Numbered from the stretch's first letter, positions 10,129 to 18,440 are shown. The stretch is DNA of 56,400 bases from Coriobacteriales bacterium (GCA_017434185.1 JAFRFV010000138.1:1-56400); one strand, 5' to 3'. Notes: generated by a model not told the origin, from the letters alone. Numbers and translations: made by a program.

Positions 10129-10134
10129 TATAAT
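10129..10134 (+). promoter_or_regulatory. Probable -10 box of metY
   Basis: A consensus TATAAT lies 32 bases before the metY start in the 98-base divergent metA/metY gap. No good -35 is found at 16-18 bases. TTGACG at 10098 is 25 bases away, with GCGCTTAT, part of the iterated motif, in between. Confidence 0.55.
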
Positions 10135-10165
10135 GATGGGAGACGGTTTGAGAGAGGAGTTTCTC

Positions 10166-11452
10166 ATGAGTGAGTCCATCGGCACAACCTGCGTGCAGGG
10201 CGGCTATCGTCCGAGCGACGGAGAGCCCCGCCAGCTGCCCATCTACCAATCCACCACCTGGAAGTACGACACGAGCGAGCACATGGGGCGCCTCTTCGAC
10301 CTGGAGGAGGCGGGCTACTTCTACACCCGTCTGCAGAATCCCACCAACGATGCCGTCGCGGCCAAGATCTGTGCGCTGGAAGGTGGTAGCGCGGCCATGC
10401 TCACAAGCAGCGGTCAGGCGGCCAACTTCTTCGCGCTGTTCAACATCATGAGTGCCGGCGACCACGTGGTGGCGAGCAGCGCCATCTACGGCGGCACCTT
10501 CAACCTGATCAAGCACACCATGGGCCGCATGGGCATCCAGAGCACATTCGTGTCGCCACACGCCACCCGCGAGGAGCTCGACGCCGCCTTCCAGGAGAAC
10601 ACCAAGTGCGTCTTTGGCGAGACGGTTGCAAACCCGGCGCTGGACGTGCTGGACATCGAGACCTTCGCCGCCGCCGCCCACGCGCACGGCGTACCGCTGA
10701 TCGTGGACAACACCTTCCCCACCCCCGTGAAGTGCCGGCCCTTCGAGTGGGGCGCCGACATCGTGACCCACTCCACCACCAAGTACATGGACGGCCACGG
10801 TGCCGCAGTGGGTGGCGCGATCGTGGATTCCGGGCACTTCGACTGGCTGGCACCCGGCGTGGCCGAACGCTTCCCGGGCCTGACCACGCCCGATGTGAGC
10901 TATCACGGTGTGGTGTATGCTGAGAAGTTCGGACTGGGTGGCGCGTTCATCACCAAGTGCACCGCGCAGCTGATGCGCGATTTCGGCTCGATCCAGTCGC
11001 CGCAGAACGCGTTCCTGCTCAACATGGGTCTCGAGTCGCTGCACCTGCGCATGGATCGCCACTGCGCCAACGGTCTCGAGATCGCCACATGGCTGGCCGC
11101 GCACCCCAAGGTGAGCTGGGTTCGGCACCCCTCGCTGCCGGGTGACGCCAACTACCAGCTGGCCTGCAAGTACCTGCCGCAGGGGAGCTGCGGCGTGGTG
11201 AGCTTTGGTGTGGCCGGCGGTCGCTCCGCCGCCGAGGAGTTCATGAAGCACCTGCGTGTGGCCGCGATCGAGACGCACGTGGCCGACGCGCGCAGCTGCA
11301 TCCTGCACCCCGCCAACGCCACGCATCGCCAGATGAACGACCAGGAGCTGGCCGACTGCGGCATCACGCCGGATCTGGTACGCCTGAGCTGCGGTATCGA
11401 GGATGCCAGCGACCTGATCGCGGATCTCGATCAGGCCCTGTCATTCGTGTAG
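10166..11452 (+). CDS. metY: O-acetylhomoserine sulfhydrylase (aminocarboxypropyltransferase)
   Basis: This PLP-dependent gamma-replacement enzyme of the Cys/Met metabolism family uses O-acetylhomoserine with sulfide to form homocysteine. The protein is 428 aa. The chosen ATG (10166) follows AGAGAGGAG. Visible features are LPIYQSTTWKYD, the YTRLQNPTNDAVAAKICALEGG substrate region (as two blocks), SSGQAANFF, IVDNTFPTPV and the PLP lysine in HSTTKYMDGHG. The length of about 430 and the absence of a shorter CGS-type pattern favour the sulfhydrylase over cystathionine gamma-synthase. Its placement opposite metA gives a two-gene route to homocysteine. Confidence 0.9.
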   Translation: MSESIGTTCVQGGYRPSDGEPRQLPIYQSTTWKYDTSEHMGRLFDLEEAGYFYTRLQNPTNDAVAAKICALEGGSAAMLTSSGQAANFFALFNIMSAGDHVVASSAIYGGTFNLIKHTMGRMGIQSTFVSPHATREELDAAFQENTKCVFGETVANPALDVLDIETFAAAAHAHGVPLIVDNTFPTPVKCRPFEWGADIVTHSTTKYMDGHGAAVGGAIVDSGHFDWLAPGVAERFPGLTTPDVSYHGVVYAEKFGLGGAFITKCTAQLMRDFGSIQSPQNAFLLNMGLESLHLRMDRHCANGLEIATWLAAHPKVSWVRHPSLPGDANYQLACKYLPQGSCGVVSFGVAGGRSAAEEFMKHLRVAAIETHVADARSCILHPANATHRQMNDQELADCGITPDLVRLSCGIEDASDLIADLDQALSFV

Positions 11453-11490
11453 TCGCGAGGCGGGAGCCCGGGAGCGCGACGCTTATCCAC

Positions 11491-12633
11491 ATGCAGGTCA
11501 TCATCTCACACGAAAGCGCGATCGAGTTCTGGCTCACCTGGGGTGACATCTACCCCGGTGTGCCCTGCAGCGTCCCAAGGGGATATCGCCTGCAGCTGAG
11601 CGCCGCGGAGATTCCCGGCCTTGCTCTCACGATGCCGCTGCATGTGCTGATCGCGGGGCAGGAACAACGGCGTAGCGACCCGCTGCGTTGCCACATACTC
11701 GAGAAACTGCCGCCCAAGAGCCTGCGTCAAGTGGGCAACGGCATCTACGTCGTGTGCCCCGAGCTCGCATTCATGCAGCTCGCGGCGGCGAGCGCGCGTG
11801 ACGAGCGCGAGCTCATCGTGCGGGGCACGCAGTTGTGCAGCCAGTATTCGCTCGATTCAACGAAAGAGAATGGGCTGCGGCCACACGCTCCGCACAGCAG
11901 CACGAAGGCGATCGCGGATTTCGCGGCGGCGAACCCAGGACTGCGAGGCGCACATCGCGCGTTCCAGCTGGGCAAACGACTTCTGGATGGCAGTCGCTCG
12001 CCCATGGAGGGCAAGCTCGGACTCACGATGGGGCTCCCGCACCGCCTGGGCGGCTACAGCGAAGCCGACTTCGAGATGAATGGAATCGTGCAGCTGTCCA
12101 ACAAGGGCGAAGCGATGCTGCGACGCCCAAGCTGTGAGTGTGACCTGATCTGGCGGAAGCTGGGCATCGTGCTCGAATATGACAGCGACCAGCACCATTC
12201 GCGGCAACCGGACCTGAAGCGTGACACTCGCCGCCGTGAAGCGCTGCGCGTGTCCGGGCTCGACGTGACCGTGGTCACTGGCGACCTCTTCAACTCGTAC
12301 ACGTGGATGGACGAGCTCGCGCGGCGCATCATGAAGGCGCGCACGGGCCGCTTCCGTGCGTGGCCGGACGACTTCCGCTTGCGGCAGAGTGCACTGCGAC
12401 GCGCGCTGCTCGCGTTCGACAGCCAGCGACCCGCGGAGCTGCCCAGGAAGACGCGCGGCAAGAGGGTCGTGCCCGCGGGCGACTTGACGCAAAATATCGA
12501 GATTAGTGGTTCGATGCTGGAAGCGGCGAGGGGTTTGACGCAAAAAGTCGAGATTAGTGGTTCGCCTTCCGACCAATCGACCGTCGTCTACTACGCTCTC
12601 GAGTTCAAACCAGACGAGGATCCCTTGGGATAA
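11491..12633 (+). CDS. DUF559-like (PD-(D/E)XK/Vsr-fold) putative nuclease with repeat-derived C-terminus
   Basis: The protein is 380 aa. Residues 1-200 are uncharacterised (SHESAIEFW near the start, PELAFMQLAAAS, RSPMEGKLGLTMGLPHRLGGY). Residues about 215-300 carry a DUF559-type nuclease pattern: CECDLIWRKLGIVLEYDSDQHH, then DTRRREALRVSGLDVTVVT. The acidic Asp and Glu-Tyr-Asp with downstream Asp-x-x-Arg are the features expected of Vsr/EndoMS-like restriction folds. The last 50 residues encode two copies of LTQ(N/K)(I/V)EISGS, which come from two palindromic-repeat units reading through the gene. The stop codon itself lies in GGGATAAGCCC. The SD is weak. A paralogue occurs at 54578-55567. 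Function is inferred only. Confidence 0.75.
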   Translation: MQVIISHESAIEFWLTWGDIYPGVPCSVPRGYRLQLSAAEIPGLALTMPLHVLIAGQEQRRSDPLRCHILEKLPPKSLRQVGNGIYVVCPELAFMQLAAASARDERELIVRGTQLCSQYSLDSTKENGLRPHAPHSSTKAIADFAAANPGLRGAHRAFQLGKRLLDGSRSPMEGKLGLTMGLPHRLGGYSEADFEMNGIVQLSNKGEAMLRRPSCECDLIWRKLGIVLEYDSDQHHSRQPDLKRDTRRREALRVSGLDVTVVTGDLFNSYTWMDELARRIMKARTGRFRAWPDDFRLRQSALRRALLAFDSQRPAELPRKTRGKRVVPAGDLTQNIEISGSMLEAARGLTQKVEISGSPSDQSTVVYYALEFKPDEDPLG

Positions 12634-12733
12634 GCCCGGATTGACGGGCTTATCAACCACTAATCGCCACTTTTTGCGTCAAAAGAAGGCTTCGCTGGCG
12701 GCGCTAACCACTAATCGCCACTTTTCGTGTCAA
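12484..12733. repeat. Four-unit palindromic element (51-nt period) overlapping the nuclease gene
   Basis: Two direct units (TTGACGCAAAA at 12484 and 12535, each continuing to GATTAGTGGTT) face two inverted units (starting at 12655 and 12706, ending in TGCGTCAA or CGTGTCAA). The period is 51 nt in both arms. The direct units are in frame in the DUF559-like gene and encode its last residues, while the inverted units are in the gap before the lipoprotein gene. The inverted units read GCCAC where direct ones read GTCGAG-type sequence, so the arms have drifted. The same unit recurs at 34647-34835. Confidence 0.9.
12629..12654 (+). terminator. Hairpin of inverted GATAAGCCCG copies at the nuclease gene stop
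   Basis: There is a perfect 10-bp stem (GATAAGCCCG, 6-nt loop, CGGGCTTATC). It contains the TAA stop of the upstream gene, and no U-tract follows. It is a variant of the GATAAGCGC motif arranged as an inverted pair, like 16171-16202. A terminator role is inferred. Confidence 0.55.
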
Positions 12734-12745
12734 GCAACGGCGTTT

Positions 12746-13321
12746 CTACGCCGTACGGGAGAACTCGATCGAGTCGAGGATGGCCGTGATCTCCGGCTGG
12801 TACTCGTTCCACCAGGTCTCGCCGCAGGCGTTGGTGATGTTGCAGCCTTCCATGTCGCCAGTCAGGTAGATGAAATCCCAGTACGGATGCTCATTGAAGA
12901 CGCCCATGGAAGCCGGGTGGCCGTTGAAGGTCACCTGGGTCTGGGTGAGCCCGGTGCCACAGACGCCGACGGGGCCGTTGCCCACCGAGATGATGATGAA
13001 GCCCTCCGCGTTCGCGCTGGGACTGATGAGAGCCTGCGCGGGGCCGCTGCCATCCTGGTAGAGCTCGACGTTCTCAACGCGACAGTGCCAATCCGGTGGA
13101 AGCAGGAAGCTGGCGGAGGTGCCGCCCTGGGTGATGGTCTGGCGCTGCCAGCCGTCGGTGAACGCGGGCTCCACCTGTGAGGTGGTGAGCTCGGGCGCGG
13201 CGTCAGGGGCAGGGGCAGCGCCAGGGGCAGGGGCAGGGGCGACGGGCTCCTTGCCGCAGGCGGAGATGAGCAGCGCCAATACGGCGGCTGCGATCGCGGC
13301 TATGATGACGGGGCGTTTCAT
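12746..13321 (-). CDS. Putative secreted lipoprotein
   Basis: The protein is 191 aa with a lipoprotein signal: positive start MKRP, hydrophobic stretch, and lipobox LISAC with Cys at about 22. A Pro/Ala linker (APAPAPGAAPAPDAAP) follows, then a compact domain of about 140 residues with four further cysteines that could form disulfides (WHCRVENV, GVCGTGL, EGCNITNACGE). It is expected to be anchored to the outer face of the membrane. I recognise no family. It is transcribed as a single gene toward the palindromic element at 12655-12733. Confidence 0.75.
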   Translation of the reverse strand: MKRPVIIAAIAAAVLALLISACGKEPVAPAPAPGAAPAPDAAPELTTSQVEPAFTDGWQRQTITQGGTSASFLLPPDWHCRVENVELYQDGSGPAQALISPSANAEGFIIISVGNGPVGVCGTGLTQTQVTFNGHPASMGVFNEHPYWDFIYLTGDMEGCNITNACGETWWNEYQPEITAILDSIEFSRTA

Positions 13322-13389
13322 CTGCGCTGATTCTTTCAGAGGGGCTCTTGGTGATAATACGACTCAGCCCCCGGAACCGTCGGAAGAAT

Positions 13390-13929
13390 CTAGAGTGTTC
13401 CCGCCGCGCGTGCCGCTTCGACCTCCGCGATGGCGTCCGCGGGCGAGAACTCGCAGTGGCCATCGCCGCGCTTGACCACCACGATGGGGTCGCCGGCTTG
13501 CACCCAGCCACCCTGCAACACCACGGCGAAGATGCCCTCACGGGGGAAGATGCAGTCGCCAGCCAGATGATAGATGGCGCAGCGCGTGTGACAGACCTTG
13601 CCGATCTGGCTCAGCTCGACCAGCACCTCATCACCGATGCGCATCTGACTGCCAAGCGGCAGATCGAGCAGGTCGATGCCCTGGGTGGTGAAGTTCTCGG
13701 CGAAATCGCCTTCCTTCACATCGAGGCCCATCGCCCGCGCCTTCTCGATGGACTCGAAGGCGAGGAAGGAGACCTGACGGTGCCAGTCGCCAGCATGGGC
13801 GTCGTCCTCGAAGCCCCACTGCTCCTTCACGTAGAGGCGCTTATCCCCTACTGGGGTCTTGCGCATCTTCTTACGCGGCGAGATGTTTATGGAGCGCACG
13901 ACCGGTGTGCTTGCTTCTGACTGAGGCAT
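13390..13929 (-). CDS. MOSC-domain protein
   Basis: This 179-aa protein has the MOSC fold found in molybdenum cofactor sulfurases and related sulfur carriers. The start at 13929 (MPQSEASTPVVRSINISP) has AAGGGGGAGGGACC upstream and is preferred over a longer frame. Visible family features are the G.EDDAHAG-like GFEDDAHAGDWHRQVSFLA, EGDFAENFTTQGIDLLDLPLG in overlapping blocks, and the conserved Cys in GKVCHTRCAIYHLAGDCIF. The family also includes MoaC/MogA-associated proteins. No molybdopterin gene is adjacent, so the physiological substrate is unknown. Confidence 0.85.
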   Translation of the reverse strand: MPQSEASTPVVRSINISPRKKMRKTPVGDKRLYVKEQWGFEDDAHAGDWHRQVSFLAFESIEKARAMGLDVKEGDFAENFTTQGIDLLDLPLGSQMRIGDEVLVELSQIGKVCHTRCAIYHLAGDCIFPREGIFAVVLQGGWVQAGDPIVVVKRGDGHCEFSPADAIAEVEAARAAGTL

Positions 13930-13998
13930 GGTCCCTCCCCCTTCGGGATTGTTCTTGCTTGGGAACCATAGTAGCACTCATCAATTCATAGTCAACCA

Positions 13999-15351
13999 CT
14001 AGGGTATTATTTCACCACCAACGTCGTCCCGTCCATCATCCGCGCTGCGGTCGTTCTCATGCTCGAAACGTTCGGCCTCCTGCTTGCCTTCGCGCCAATG
14101 GCGGCTGATGATGCGCCCCGCGAGCTTGGGTTCGCGGCGGATCTCACGCGCGGCCAGAACGGGATGCGCGTCGGTGATACGATAGGTGACCGACGTGAGG
14201 AGCGGCATGAGCAGCACCGTCACCGCACCGGCGGCCACCAGCACACTCGCGGTGGTCGTCTCCATGGCCCCTATTCCTGTGGCGATGTTGGTCACCGCGA
14301 CGATGAGCGGCAAGGCCGTCGTGCAGTACAGCGCGACCGTGGCCCTGTGGTGGACGGGCATGTCACGCGTCGCCTTGTTCAGACGCAGCGATACGGCGAT
14401 GGGCACCGCACGCACCAGCAGCAACATGACGATGAAGACAACGAGAACACCGGGCGCGGCGACAACCGCCGTAATGTCGATCCTGGCGCCGCTCACCACG
14501 AAGAAGATGGGGATGAAGAAGCCGAAGGCGATGCCCTCGAGCTTGTGCTCCAGACCCTCCTGGCTCCCCCATTCCTTCTCGGGCATGAGGAAGCGCAGGA
14601 TGAAGCCGGACGCGAACGCGCCCAGCACGATGTCCAGGTCGAAGATGGCGCTCAGGGCCACGAGCCCCACCAGCAGCAGGACCACCGTGCGGACCAGGGT
14701 CTGCGAAGTCGAGTCCTTGCGTGCATCAAGGAAGGTGAAGAGTCTGCTGCCTGCGGCTATGGCCTTCTTGGGCAGGATGGCGACGACAACCGCGACCAGC
14801 AGGAAGATTGCCAGCACGAGCACGGTCACCCACTTGGCGCGCGTGGACAGCAGGATCGCGATGGCCAGCACCGGTCCCAACTCGCCCCAAGTGCCGTAGC
14901 CCAGCACCGCGTCACCCACCCGCGTGCCCAGCAGGCCGCGTTCCTTCAGGATGGGCATGAGCGTGCCTAACGCGGTGGTGCCGAGCGCGATCACCAGCGC
15001 GAGTCCGTTGATGCTCAGCAGTTCGACCGTGGGCAGCAGCGCCACGATCACACAGCCCAGAGCGAATGAGACGAGCCAGCTGCGCAACGCATGCCCACCC
15101 TGCTTGCCGGTGATGCTCTTGGGGTCGATCTCGTAACCCGCCAGCAGGAAGAGGAACGCCAGACCCAGCTCACTCAGGAACTCGATCTCGGACCCAAGGG
15201 TGATGAGCCCCGCGCACGAGGGTCCCAGCAGCATGCCCGCCACGATCAGGAAGACCGTCTCGGGGATGGGCTGCTTGGGAATGAGATGCGCGATGATGGG
15301 GCAGACGAAGGCGATGAGCGCCACGAACGCCAGCGAGATGAAGACCTCCAT
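13999..15351 (-). CDS. Cation:proton antiporter (CPA2/Kef-type)
   Basis: This integral membrane exchanger of 450 aa has about 12 hydrophobic helices. Family features are FLIVAGMLLGPSCAG in the N-terminal helices, FLSELGLAFLFLLAGYEID with the acidic residues near the transport site, and ALGTTALGTLMPIL. It lacks the C-terminal RCK/TrkA-N domain of KefB/C and instead ends in a charged tail of about 50 residues (HWREGKQEAERFEHENDRS). Its coding sequence ends 70 bases before the MOSC gene. It follows cobB by 12 bases on the same strand, so they may be co-transcribed. Confidence 0.88.
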   Translation of the reverse strand: MEVFISLAFVALIAFVCPIIAHLIPKQPIPETVFLIVAGMLLGPSCAGLITLGSEIEFLSELGLAFLFLLAGYEIDPKSITGKQGGHALRSWLVSFALGCVIVALLPTVELLSINGLALVIALGTTALGTLMPILKERGLLGTRVGDAVLGYGTWGELGPVLAIAILLSTRAKWVTVLVLAIFLLVAVVVAILPKKAIAAGSRLFTFLDARKDSTSQTLVRTVVLLLVGLVALSAIFDLDIVLGAFASGFILRFLMPEKEWGSQEGLEHKLEGIAFGFFIPIFFVVSGARIDITAVVAAPGVLVVFIVMLLLVRAVPIAVSLRLNKATRDMPVHHRATVALYCTTALPLIVAVTNIATGIGAMETTTASVLVAAGAVTVLLMPLLTSVTYRITDAHPVLAAREIRREPKLAGRIISRHWREGKQEAERFEHENDRSADDGRDDVGGEIIP

Positions 15352-15363
15352 GGAGCTCTCCCG

Positions 15364-16140
15364 CTACCTGTCGCCTTCGATCCGCAGGCCGCCCAGGATC
15401 TGCCCCACCGGCGCGGCGATGCACAGCTCCGCATGGGAGTCGAGCGACGTGGGGCTCATGTTGCAGATCACCAGGTGGTGCCCACGGAAGTAGTGCACGA
15501 AGCCCGCCGCCGGATAGACCGCGAGCGAAGTGCCCGCCACGATGAGCACGTCGGCAGCCTCGATATCCGCGAGTGCGGCGCTTATCACCCGCTCGTCGAG
15601 TTGCTCTTCGTAGAGCACAACGTCGGGTTTGATGATCCGGCCGCAGCTCTCGCAGCGCGGTACGCTGTCGTCCGCCTCCGCGGCGCGGGCGAGCAGGCCC
15701 TCCAGGTCGTAGAAACGTCCGCAGCCCTCGCAGTAGTTGCGCAGCACGCTGCCATGCAGCTCACGCACCTGGGTGCTGCCCGCCGCCTGATGCAGGCCGT
15801 CGATGTTCTGCGTCACGACGCTGCGCAGCTTGCCCACGCGCTCGAGCGCCGCCAGCGCCAGATGCGCGGCATTGGGCGCGGCGTCGCGGTAGATCATGCG
15901 GTCCAGGTAGAAGCGGTAGAACTCACGCGGATCGCGCAGGAAGAAACTGTGCGAGATGATGCGCTCGGGCGGATACTTGTACTTGAGGTTGTACAGGCCG
16001 TCGGCGCTGCGGAAATCGGGGATGCCGCTCTCCGTCGAGACGCCCGCGCCGCCAAAGAACACGATGCTCCCCGGGCCGGCGTTGTCGATGATCTCCTGCA
16101 GGCGTGCCTGCTGTTCGAGCTGCTGCTGTGTGAGGGCCAT
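15364..16140 (-). CDS. cobB: NAD-dependent protein deacylase of the Sir2 family
   Basis: This enzyme removes acyl groups from lysines using NAD+. The protein is 258 aa from the ATG at 16140 (MALTQQQLEQQ). It contains FFGGAGVSTESGIPDFRS, the catalytic His block TQNIDGLHQAAGS, a four-cysteine zinc site (CEGCGRFYDLE and PRCESCGRIIKPDVV) and IVAGTSLAVYPAAGF. The usual FGE after the zinc site is YEEQLD here. It is cytosolic. It sits directly upstream of the antiporter. Confidence 0.95.
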   Translation of the reverse strand: MALTQQQLEQQARLQEIIDNAGPGSIVFFGGAGVSTESGIPDFRSADGLYNLKYKYPPERIISHSFFLRDPREFYRFYLDRMIYRDAAPNAAHLALAALERVGKLRSVVTQNIDGLHQAAGSTQVRELHGSVLRNYCEGCGRFYDLEGLLARAAEADDSVPRCESCGRIIKPDVVLYEEQLDERVISAALADIEAADVLIVAGTSLAVYPAAGFVHYFRGHHLVICNMSPTSLDSHAELCIAAPVGQILGGLRIEGDR

Positions 16141-16170
16141 GTTCGTCGCCTCGCTTTCGTGCAAGAAGAA

Positions 16171-16202
16171 GGGGATAAGCGCGTCGCGATGCGCTTATCC
16201 CC
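16171..16202. repeat. Inverted pair of GGGGATAAGCGC motifs (hairpin)
   Basis: GGGGATAAGCGC (16171-16182) and its complement GCGCTTATCCCC (16191-16202) are separated by 8 bases, giving a perfect 12-bp stem. It lies between the HTH-less LysR-type gene (stop at 16230) and the cobB start. It can act as a transcription terminator without a U-tract. Inverted pairs of uptake sequences in Neisseria and Haemophilus are used the same way. Confidence 0.8.
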
Positions 16203-16229
16203 ATGATAACGGATATGTGAGCGTGGAGC

Positions 16230-16880
16230 CTAGAAGCGGGCGTAGCGATCCAGGTTCTTGTTGAGGATCCTGATGAAGCGCTGGGCGTCCTCGGAGAGTG
16301 CGGCGCCCTTCTTCACGACGTAGCCCAGGTGCAGCGTGACATCGGTCTGCAGCGGGATGGTGGTGAGCGCGCTGCCGTCGCTGATGCCCACCAGGATGCC
16401 ACTCGTGACGGTGTAACCGTTGAGTGCGACGATGAGCTCACTCAAGCTGGCGCGGTCGGTGCAGGCGATGGACTTGGCACGCGGAACACCGGCGAGGGCC
16501 TCCTCGGCGACGTAGAGCGGCGCGTCCTCCTCCTGCTCGAAGTACAGGTAGGGATAGTCGGCCATGTCGTCGAGCGACAGCGACTTGGCGTTCACCATGG
16601 GATGGCTCGCCGGCAGAGCGATGCGCGGGGCGCTCACCTTGAGCTCGACGAAGTCCAAGCCGGCGGCGTCGATCGCGGCGGCAAGGTCCGCGGCGGTCTG
16701 GCTGGTCTGGAAGATCACGCCCACCTCGCTGATGCCCTCGGCGACGTCGGCCAGCACCTGGCGGGTGCTGCGGTCGCGGAACGCATAGCTGAACTCATCG
16801 CCACCCAACTGCAGCACGAGCTGGGCGAAGGTCTGCACGTTGAAAAGGTAGTGCTGACCGGAGACTGCGAATCGAGCCAT
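16230..16880 (-). CDS. LysR-type effector-binding domain lacking the HTH
   Basis: The 216-aa protein matches only the C-terminal ligand-binding part of LysR regulators. It begins MARFAVSGQHYLFNVQTFAQLV, which aligns with the start of the sensor domain of the complete LysR at 18560 (AISTQHYAFSVQAFMAVAE), and continues with similar blocks (YLYFEQEEDAP against YCFEQGSMNS; LIVALNGYTVTSGIL against LLANHNGFTLSTGIL). There is no DNA-binding helix-turn-helix and no upstream frame encoding one, since the ligase gene ends 1 base upstream. GGGGAGTAAC provides an SD. It may sense the same ligand as the LysR protein, titrate it, or heterodimerise with it. Confidence 0.8.
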   Translation of the reverse strand: MARFAVSGQHYLFNVQTFAQLVLQLGGDEFSYAFRDRSTRQVLADVAEGISEVGVIFQTSQTAADLAAAIDAAGLDFVELKVSAPRIALPASHPMVNAKSLSLDDMADYPYLYFEQEEDAPLYVAEEALAGVPRAKSIACTDRASLSELIVALNGYTVTSGILVGISDGSALTTIPLQTDVTLHLGYVVKKGAALSEDAQRFIRILNKNLDRYARF

Positions 16881-16881
16881 G

Positions 16882-18285
16882 TTACTCCCCTTCCTTCTTG
16901 GCGGCCGCGGCTTCCTTGGAGTGCTCCACGACGGCGTGGGCGTCCTTGACGCTGGTGCGCTCGTCGATGAAGCGGGAGGCCTTGTGCTCGGCGGACACGT
17001 TGAGCTTGTCCGTGTCGAACACGATGACCTTGGCGGGACGCACGCCGGTGTGGGTCTTCAGGTTGTTCTCCACGCGCTTGGCGATCTCATCATAGCTCTC
17101 TTCGCTACCGAAGACACGCTCGACGGAGACCTCGTACTTGGTGGTGAACTTCTCGTCGTACACGCGGATGCGGTACTCGCCGGACAGACCGGAGTCCTGA
17201 CGCACGACGTACTCGATGTCGCTGGGGAACACGTTGACGGCGCTCACGATGAACATCTCGTCCTTGCGGCCGCTGATGTAGATGCGGGTCATGGTACGAC
17301 CGCACTGGCACTTCTCGCGGTTGACCCAACCGATGTCACCACTGCGGAAGCGGATCATGGGACGGCTGCGCTTGGTGAGCGTGGTGTAGACGATCTCGCC
17401 CTTCTCGCAGTCGGGCACACGCAAGCCGGTGGCGGGGTCGACGATCTCGACCAGGATCTGATCCTCGATGATGTGCAGGCCGTCCTTGTACTCGCACATG
17501 CCGGCGCAGGCACCGTAGATGTCGGACAGGCCGAAGAAGTCGTAGACGCTCGCGCCCCAGATGTCCTCGATGGCCTTGCGGGTGGTGGGGATGGAACCAC
17601 CGGGCTCGCCGCTGATGATGATGGTACGCAGGTTGGCGAAGTCCTTCTTGGGGTCGTAGCCCTTCTCGATGGCCTTCTGGCCCAGCAGCCACGCGTAGGA
17701 CGGCGAACTCCAGAATTGGGTTGGCTGGTAGTGCTTCATGGCCCAGAGCAGGCGGTCGCTGGGAACGGCACCCACCCAGATGCCCAGGGCGCCCAGTTCC
17801 TGCGCACCGATGACGCAGGGGCCACCCACGTACAGCGCGAAGTTCATGCCATGCAGATAGCGGTCGTTGGGACGCATGCCGGTCTGCCAGAACAGACGGG
17901 ACTCGGCCTTCATGAACTCGTCGAAGTCGTGCTGGGAGAACGGGCTCATGGTGGGAACGCCGGTGGAACCGGAGCTGGTGGCCATGAAGACGACGTCATC
18001 CTCGGGCACGCAGCACAGCTCGCCGAAGAAGCTGCCCACGCCCTGCGTGTCGCGCTCGGTCTGCTTGTTGATGAACGGGAACTTGACCAGGTCGTCGAGG
18101 GTCTCGATGTGGGGATCGATGCCCGCGGCATCCCATGTGCGCTTGTAGTACGCACTGTTCTCGTATGCCCACACGAGCTCGTCCTTCAGCCGCTCCAACT
18201 GCAGCTTCTCGAGTTCCTCACGGGGCATGCACTCGACTTCGGGGTCGTAGTACTTCTGGTCGTAGGGAACGTTCTTCTTCGCCAT
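16882..18285 (-). CDS. Phenylacetate-CoA ligase family (AMP-forming)
   Basis: This is an adenylate-forming ligase of 467 aa, PaaK-like and cytosolic, that activates an aromatic or other carboxylic acid to its CoA thioester. It contains the nucleotide-binding SSGSTGVPTMSPFSQ, IIISGEPGGSIPTTRKAIE, YDFFGLSDIYG and TTLTKRSRPMIRFRSGD, and the CQCGRTMTRIYISGRKDEM block close to the catalytic hinge. The start at 18285 (MAKKNVPYDQKYYDPEVE) has AAAGGCGATGAG upstream. It forms a two-gene unit with the HTH-less LysR-type gene and is divergent from a complete LysR gene, the usual layout of a LysR-controlled catabolic gene. The exact acid cannot be told from sequence. Confidence 0.85.
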   Translation of the reverse strand: MAKKNVPYDQKYYDPEVECMPREELEKLQLERLKDELVWAYENSAYYKRTWDAAGIDPHIETLDDLVKFPFINKQTERDTQGVGSFFGELCCVPEDDVVFMATSSGSTGVPTMSPFSQHDFDEFMKAESRLFWQTGMRPNDRYLHGMNFALYVGGPCVIGAQELGALGIWVGAVPSDRLLWAMKHYQPTQFWSSPSYAWLLGQKAIEKGYDPKKDFANLRTIIISGEPGGSIPTTRKAIEDIWGASVYDFFGLSDIYGACAGMCEYKDGLHIIEDQILVEIVDPATGLRVPDCEKGEIVYTTLTKRSRPMIRFRSGDIGWVNREKCQCGRTMTRIYISGRKDEMFIVSAVNVFPSDIEYVVRQDSGLSGEYRIRVYDEKFTTKYEVSVERVFGSEESYDEIAKRVENNLKTHTGVRPAKVIVFDTDKLNVSAEHKASRFIDERTSVKDAHAVVEHSKEAAAAKKEGE

Positions 18286-18411
18286 CTCATCGCCTTTCGT
18301 TGAATTGGTCGTGAATTCGGTCACGGAGTGTTAACTCTCGAAATCTAACCACGGGAACCGTTCGCGGACAACGTTTCGCGTCATTCGAAGTTCTGGGGAT
18401 TGGTTATCGAG

Positions 18412-18440
18412 TTTACCGATAACTGGGTTGCAGCTAGAAT
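18412..18440 (+). promoter_or_regulatory. Predicted promoter of the LysR gene
   Basis: TTTACC (18412-18417), a 17-base spacer and TAGAAT (18435-18440) make a good sigma-70-type promoter. The transcript would begin near 18447 and include the 59-base perfect hairpin at 18470-18528 in its leader. Confidence 0.5.

Noticed and set aside
10098-10134. TTGACG (-35) with TATAAT (-10) as a metY promoter pair
   Set aside because: The spacing is 25 bases, too long for a standard promoter, so only the -10 is called.
10068-10165. SAM riboswitch or S-box in the metA/metY gap
   Set aside because: The 98-base gap is too short and lacks the conserved S-box blocks. Only a -10 box and SDs are seen.
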